Source: an uncultured Christensenellaceae bacterium (GTDB lineage: Bacteria > Bacillota > Clostridia > Christensenellales > Pumilibacteraceae). From it: a stretch of 9,289 bases of DNA. The notes below the pieces were generated by a model. That model had not been told where the DNA came from and ran no database searches. It was given only the letters and a program-made list of their open reading frames with translations. The number at the start of each line of letters is the position of its first letter. The stretch's first letter is position 1. The position numbers and the translations under genes are program-made. The DNA lies in NCBI GenBank assembly GCA_910588315.1, contig CAJUQF010000080.1, positions 1 to 9,289 of the forward strand, written 5' to 3'. Below, one piece after another: positions 6,714-9,289 of the stretch.

Positions 6714-7274
6714 TTATTTCATGTTTTCACACCGCAGCAATAAATCATTGATCATTCCTTTGCGCAGTTCGAATAATTTATGATTATGTTTTATAATATC
6801 TTCGGTCATTCCCTCATTCAACCAGCCGAGAATAAGTCCAAACGCTTCGCATGTATAAAATCTCGTTATCATGCGCTTGTCAGCATCGGTTATCTTATAT
6901 TTTTCGTACTCCGGACGTAATACGGTGTCCGCAATGTACGAACAAATTCTCCACATATAATTTTCGAAAATATCGCGATTGACCGAATTGTAAATGTGCT
7001 GTACTGCTTTACGGTTTTTAACGGTAAATTCGACGGCGATACCGATGCCTTCTTCCAGTGTATCGATAGTCGGATATTGCATAATAATACGATTTATCTC
7101 CTGTTCAATGAGCTCACCGAGCAATGCCGGAATGTCCCGGAAATGATAATAAAACGAATTTCGATTTATACCGCAATCTTCGACTATATCCTTGACGGTT
7201 ATCTTGGCAAGCGGTCGTTTATCGAGCAACTTCAAAAACGATGAAATTATTGCATTGCGTGTAAAGTTTGACAT
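6714..7274 (-). CDS. TetR/AcrR family transcriptional regulator
   Basis: A 186-residue one-component regulator that probably controls the exporter operon downstream. The N-terminal TetR DNA-binding domain is clear: helix-turn-helix ITVKDIVEDCGINRNSFYYHF in two parts (about 25-45), with the typical FYYHF end. The C-terminal ligand domain has FYTCEAFGLILGWLNEGM (about 139-156), which resembles the C-terminal domain of DhaS-like TetR proteins (TetR_C_8 type). The ATG at 7272-7274 has GGGAG 6 nt upstream. It has its own promoter and a terminator, and is separated from the first ATPase by 373 bp containing palindromes. Its ligand and its target sites are inferred from position only. Confidence 0.9.
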   Translation of the reverse strand: MSNFTRNAIISSFLKLLDKRPLAKITVKDIVEDCGINRNSFYYHFRDIPALLGELIEQEINRIIMQYPTIDTLEEGIGIAVEFTVKNRKAVQHIYNSVNRDIFENYMWRICSYIADTVLRPEYEKYKITDADKRMITRFYTCEAFGLILGWLNEGMTEDIIKHNHKLFELRKGMINDLLLRCENMK

Positions 7275-7316
7275 ACCTTTCTCCCGTTACGATAATCCTT
7301 CGATAGTTTCTTGTAC

Positions 7317-7345
7317 AGTATATCAAAAACCGACTCATAAGTCAA
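7317..7345 (-). promoter_or_regulatory. Promoter of the TetR-type regulator
   Basis: On the minus strand TTGACT (7340-7345) and TATACT (7317-7322) are separated by 17 bp, a strong sigma-A match. Transcription should start near 7310, giving a leader of about 36 nt. A small GACT/AGTC dyad overlaps the -35 and spacer, and might be an autoregulatory site, but its arms are only 4 bp. Confidence 0.7.
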
Positions 7346-7398
7346 TGTTCTGTTTCATATCGATAAACTTTATTTGATTTAATTACTATTTATATTAC

Positions 7399-7441
7399 AA
7401 AAAGTCGACACTCTCCGTTTATCGAAAAATGCCGACTTTTT
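7399..7441 (-). terminator. Candidate intrinsic terminator upstream of tetR
   Basis: A 12-bp stem (7430-7441 with 7399-7410) encloses a 19-nt loop. On the minus strand it is fully paired with one G-U wobble, while on the plus strand that position is an A-C mismatch, favouring minus-strand use. The 3' arm ends in TTTTT. It would stop any transcript coming from efr1 or the intergenic region before the tetR promoter. Confidence 0.55.
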
Positions 7442-7758
7442 ATCTTGTCTTTATAGGACGATAATACTGCCCGTCCAAAAGGCAGAGAAAGGTGGCAGAT
7501 TGGGCACTTTTAAGTGCGAGCGCGACGGGAGTGTAGAACTACCTACATGACCGAGCGCGAAACACGCAAAAAGGGCGCAAGATGCGCCATTATATGCCTT
7601 TTGCATATGTCGTGTGAAAAGTGTAATTTGGTTAGGTGTACGCTATTAAAAGTATCATAGCGTTCACTTTCAGAATACGATAACCGAAAAAGTTTGTTGC
7701 CTATGGCATATAGAATCCGTTTTTAATACCGTCTCCTTACCTATCCATATATGACTCT
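7442..7758. other. Gene-free, hairpin-rich intergenic region
   Basis: No credible coding frame is present on either strand. Instead there is a series of inverted repeats: GGACG/CGTCC (7456-7476), GCACT/AGTGC (7504-7517), TGTAG/CTACA (7532-7547), GGCGCA/TGCGCC (7574-7588), ATATGC/GCATAT (7592-7608), and ACGCTAT/ATAGCGT (7640-7663) nested in AAAGTG/CACTTT (7618-7670). CGAGCGCGA occurs twice (7517-7525 and 7552-7560), 35 bp apart. This density suggests a structured RNA or a dispersed repeat, but I recognise no known RNA family. Confidence 0.45.
7568..7588 (-). terminator. Candidate intrinsic terminator after efr1
   Basis: On the minus strand GGCGCA-TCT-TGCGCC is followed by CTTTTT, a compact GC-rich hairpin with a T-run, about 170 nt after the efr1 stop. 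A TATAAT with TTCACA 18 bp upstream (7589-7618) overlaps the same place, so the region could also start a short transcript; I consider the terminator reading more likely. Confidence 0.5.
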
Positions 7759-8511
7759 TTAAATGAATATTTTATTGTCTTTTCTGATACTGCAAGGCTT
7801 TTTGAGTGCGACACCGACAAGTTTTACCATAGTACCGTTGACTTTACGTGCATTTTGCGGACATACAATCATACAGCGCATACAGTTTATGCAAGCTTTT
7901 TTATCCGTTTTTTTCGGATTACTCTTGTCTATTGCACCCACAGGACACTTTTCTGCGCATATTCCGCAGGCGGTACAAGACGAAGTCGCTTTGGGAACAA
8001 GCCCCGGTCCCGATTTTTTATAAGGACGATTCCCGGGAATATTCGGCTCGGTATCTGCCGAAGCCTGCATTTTTTTGATTATCGACTTTGCGAATTCGGT
8101 TAGTTGTTGCGCATCAATATCATCGGGTCTACCCGTAGCGTATTGATGAGCTATCGAGTGTTCCGCAACTGCCGATATGCCCGCGACAACTTTGAATCCG
8201 CATGCTTTTGCGGTATCTGCCATTTCAATTAAAGTATCTTCCTGTTCACGGTTTCCGTAAACGGCAACAACGACTGCTTTTGCGCCGTTTGCTTTTACCG
8301 TTTTCAAACGGTCGATTGCGGTTTTAGGTGCGCGCCCGCCGAAAGAAGGCATTGCAATAACGGCTATGCCGTCGTCAGTTAAATTACAACCTGAAAAATT
8401 TTGAGTTGACAGGTCAACCGTTTCAATTTCCGCACCGAGTGCATTTGCAATAATGCTTGCAACTTTTTCCGTTCCACCCGTAGGGCTGAACACTATTTTA
8501 TAAGTCCGCAT
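7759..8511 (-). CDS. EFR1-type flavodoxin/ferredoxin fusion protein
   Basis: A 250-residue cytoplasmic electron carrier with an N-terminal flavodoxin-like domain and C-terminal bacterial ferredoxin domain, the EFR1 family architecture. The FMN phosphate loop is FSPTGGTEK (8-16); further flavodoxin-type segments are PSFGGRAPK (55-63) and VYGNREQED (84-92). Two [4Fe-4S] clusters are predicted from Cys179, 182, 185, 189 (CTACGICAEKCP) and Cys207, 210, 213, 217 (CINCMRCMIVCP); the fourth Cys of each motif normally ligates the partner cluster. The ATG at 8509-8511 has GGAG 8 nt upstream (8520-8523). It lies 21 bp after the Rrf2 gene, so the two form an operon. It probably passes electrons between NAD(P)H or ferredoxin pools and an unknown acceptor; physiological partners are not visible here. 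Confidence 0.9.
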   Translation of the reverse strand: MRTYKIVFSPTGGTEKVASIIANALGAEIETVDLSTQNFSGCNLTDDGIAVIAMPSFGGRAPKTAIDRLKTVKANGAKAVVVAVYGNREQEDTLIEMADTAKACGFKVVAGISAVAEHSIAHQYATGRPDDIDAQQLTEFAKSIIKKMQASADTEPNIPGNRPYKKSGPGLVPKATSSCTACGICAEKCPVGAIDKSNPKKTDKKACINCMRCMIVCPQNARKVNGTMVKLVGVALKKPCSIRKDNKIFI

Positions 8512-8532
8512 AATAATTTCTCCGTTTTAATT

Positions 8533-8973
8533 TTATTTATTTTGCTGTGAATACTTTTCAACAATATAAGTTGTAATATCTTTAAGCGTATAATCTTTCA
8601 GCGCGTTTTCCATTGCGTCCTGTGCGTGCAAAATAGGCATGTCTAATGCGGAAACGATATTGCATCCAACCGGACATTTTGGATTAGGGTTTTGATGAAC
8701 ATCGAAAATAACGCTTTCTTCGGGATTTTTAACCGCCTGATATATATCGCATAAAGTAATTTCATCTTGCGGTTTAGAAAGCCGACCGCCGGGAAGTCCG
8801 TTCTGCGTTTCAACAAGTCCCGCCTTTTTTAATAATGACATTACCTGCCGTATTACAACAGGATGACTACCGACGCTTTCCGCCATCATTTCGGACGTAG
8901 CGGGATGAGCGTCGTTTAATGCAACCAGAACAAGAATATGTATTGCAACTGTAAACCGTGTATTTACTCTCAT
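8533..8973 (-). CDS. Rrf2 family transcriptional regulator
   Basis: A 146-residue winged-helix regulator, probably controlling itself and the following ferredoxin gene. The start MRVNTRFTVAIHILVLVAL is typical of Rrf2 proteins. The helix-turn-helix spans about 25-54 (ATSEMMAESVGSHPVVIRQV, then MSLLKKAGLV), and the wing contains GLPGGRLSKP (59-68). It has Cys75, Cys100 and Cys104; the CPVGC pattern at 100-104 resembles the YwnA-like subgroup more than the three-cysteine cluster site of IscR, so thiol sensing or an atypical cluster are both possible. The ATG at 8971-8973 follows an AGG and lies only about 12 nt from the predicted transcription start, so the leader is very short. The TTGACA/TATAAT promoter fits this start. 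Confidence 0.9.
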   Translation of the reverse strand: MRVNTRFTVAIHILVLVALNDAHPATSEMMAESVGSHPVVIRQVMSLLKKAGLVETQNGLPGGRLSKPQDEITLCDIYQAVKNPEESVIFDVHQNPNPKCPVGCNIVSALDMPILHAQDAMENALKDYTLKDITTYIVEKYSQQNK

Positions 8974-8991
8974 AATTTAATACCTGTAACT

Positions 8992-9020
8992 ATTATAATT
9001 ACACCTTTTGAATTTGTCAA
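8992..9020 (-). promoter_or_regulatory. Consensus promoter of the Rrf2-ferredoxin operon
   Basis: On the minus strand a perfect TTGACA (9015-9020) and a perfect TATAAT (8992-8997) are spaced by 17 bp. Such a strong promoter normally needs repression. An imperfect dyad with arms TAATA/TATTA (8978-8995) overlaps the -10 and the predicted start and could be the Rrf2 operator; this last point is inference. Confidence 0.85.
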
Positions 9021-9089
9021 CTGTTTGATAACAAAAAAAATCAATCGGACTATTTACATTTTTACTAAATTAATTAAATCTATTATTTT

Positions 9090-9105
9090 ATGGAAGCACT
9101 TCCAT
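9090..9105. promoter_or_regulatory. 16-bp palindrome resembling a LacI/CcpA-type operator
   Basis: ATGGAAGCACTTCCAT is a dyad with 7-bp perfect arms around CA. The inner 14 bases match the cre-like pattern TGnAAnCGnTnnCA except for A in place of the central G. It lies about 70 bp upstream of the Rrf2 promoter, so any effect on that operon would be from a distance; it may instead serve a gene outside the window. Confidence 0.4.
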
Positions 9106-9143
9106 TTTCCTTTATTCAAGCCCTGTCAGTTGGTACTTTTTAC

Positions 9144-9289
9144 GCACCTTTTTTGTGTCGTATAATATGAAAAGTGTCGCCTATGTTTCGACATAAATCA
9201 AGAGCTTTTAAGGTGCTATTCCCTTTCAAGGTCTTTATCTCTCTTCAAAAAAGTGTCGAAAATGCCCTTATTAATGTGAAAATCGGTAT
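9144..9289. repeat. Cluster of TGTCG repeats and inverted repeats at the right edge
   Basis: No gene is recognised here. GTGTCG occurs at 9155-9160, 9174-9179 and 9253-9258, and the last two lie in a longer repeat, AAAAGTGTCG (9170-9179 and 9249-9258). The reverse CGACA is at 9189-9193, as part of TTTCGACA, which pairs with TGTCGAAA at 9254-9261. GCACCTT (9144-9150) pairs with AAGGTGC (9210-9216) and encloses a TATGT/ACATA hairpin with a TTCG loop (9182-9195). A TATAAT (9161-9166) lies within. These could be recombinase or regulator sites near an element boundary. Confidence 0.35.

Noticed and set aside
7399..7441. CRISPR repeat or attachment site from the AAAAAGTCG inverted repeat
   Set aside because: There is only one pair, in inverted orientation, and it pairs better as a minus-strand terminator.
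7848..8103. Plus-strand open frames opposite the EFR1 gene
   Set aside because: They are antisense to the two ferredoxin cysteine motifs and show no sensible protein pattern or ribosome binding site.
8938..9165. A 75-residue plus-strand open frame near the right end
   Set aside because: It begins inside the Rrf2 gene, crosses that gene's promoter on the other strand, is rich in AT-coded residues, and lacks a Shine-Dalgarno site.

Overview
The window looks like a chromosomal segment of a Gram-positive anaerobe of the Clostridia type, probably an uncultured gut lineage. The reasons are the housekeeping order yqhY-like/nusB/folD/xseA, strong GGAG-type ribosome binding sites, sigma-A-like promoters, an EFR1-type ferredoxin with an Rrf2 regulator, and moderate G+C with many TCG/CGA triplets. 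Every convincing gene lies on the minus strand, so transcription runs from high to low coordinates. The species cannot be named from the sequence alone.

Region 1 (about 1-2565) is a housekeeping operon. A strong promoter (2537-2565) drives a short Asp23/Gls24-family (YqhY-like) protein, then nusB, folD and the 5' two thirds of xseA, which leaves the window at its left edge. xseA overlaps folD by 8 bases. The XseA fragment has Asn where the family normally has an Asp in its GHExD motif.

Region 2 (about 2686-7345) is a TetR-type regulator followed by a two-ATPase, one-permease ABC-2 exporter cassette. The regulator has its own promoter and a terminator. The exporter operon starts at a TATAAT element near 6550, has an unusually long leader of about 200 nt, and ends at a 14-bp intrinsic terminator (2686-2718). 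Two inverted repeats lie directly upstream of the exporter promoter and are the best operator candidates. The permease carries about 325 residues between its first and second membrane segments, which is the least understood part of the system.

Region 3 (about 7399-9020) is a two-gene redox operon: an Rrf2 regulator with a Cys-x3-Cys pair, then a flavodoxin/2x[4Fe-4S] ferredoxin fusion. It starts at a near-consensus promoter and is followed by two candidate terminators. Between efr1 and tetR is about 300 bp of gene-free DNA rich in hairpins.

Region 4 (about 9021-9289) has no gene. It holds a 16-bp LacI-type palindrome and a cluster of repeated TGTCG motifs and inverted repeats that may be the edge of a mobile or repeated element.

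I found no rRNA, tRNA, CRISPR array or complete insertion sequence. The most notable points are the exporter cassette with its large extracytoplasmic domain and palindromic control region, the catalytic-site change in XseA, and the structured intergenic DNA.
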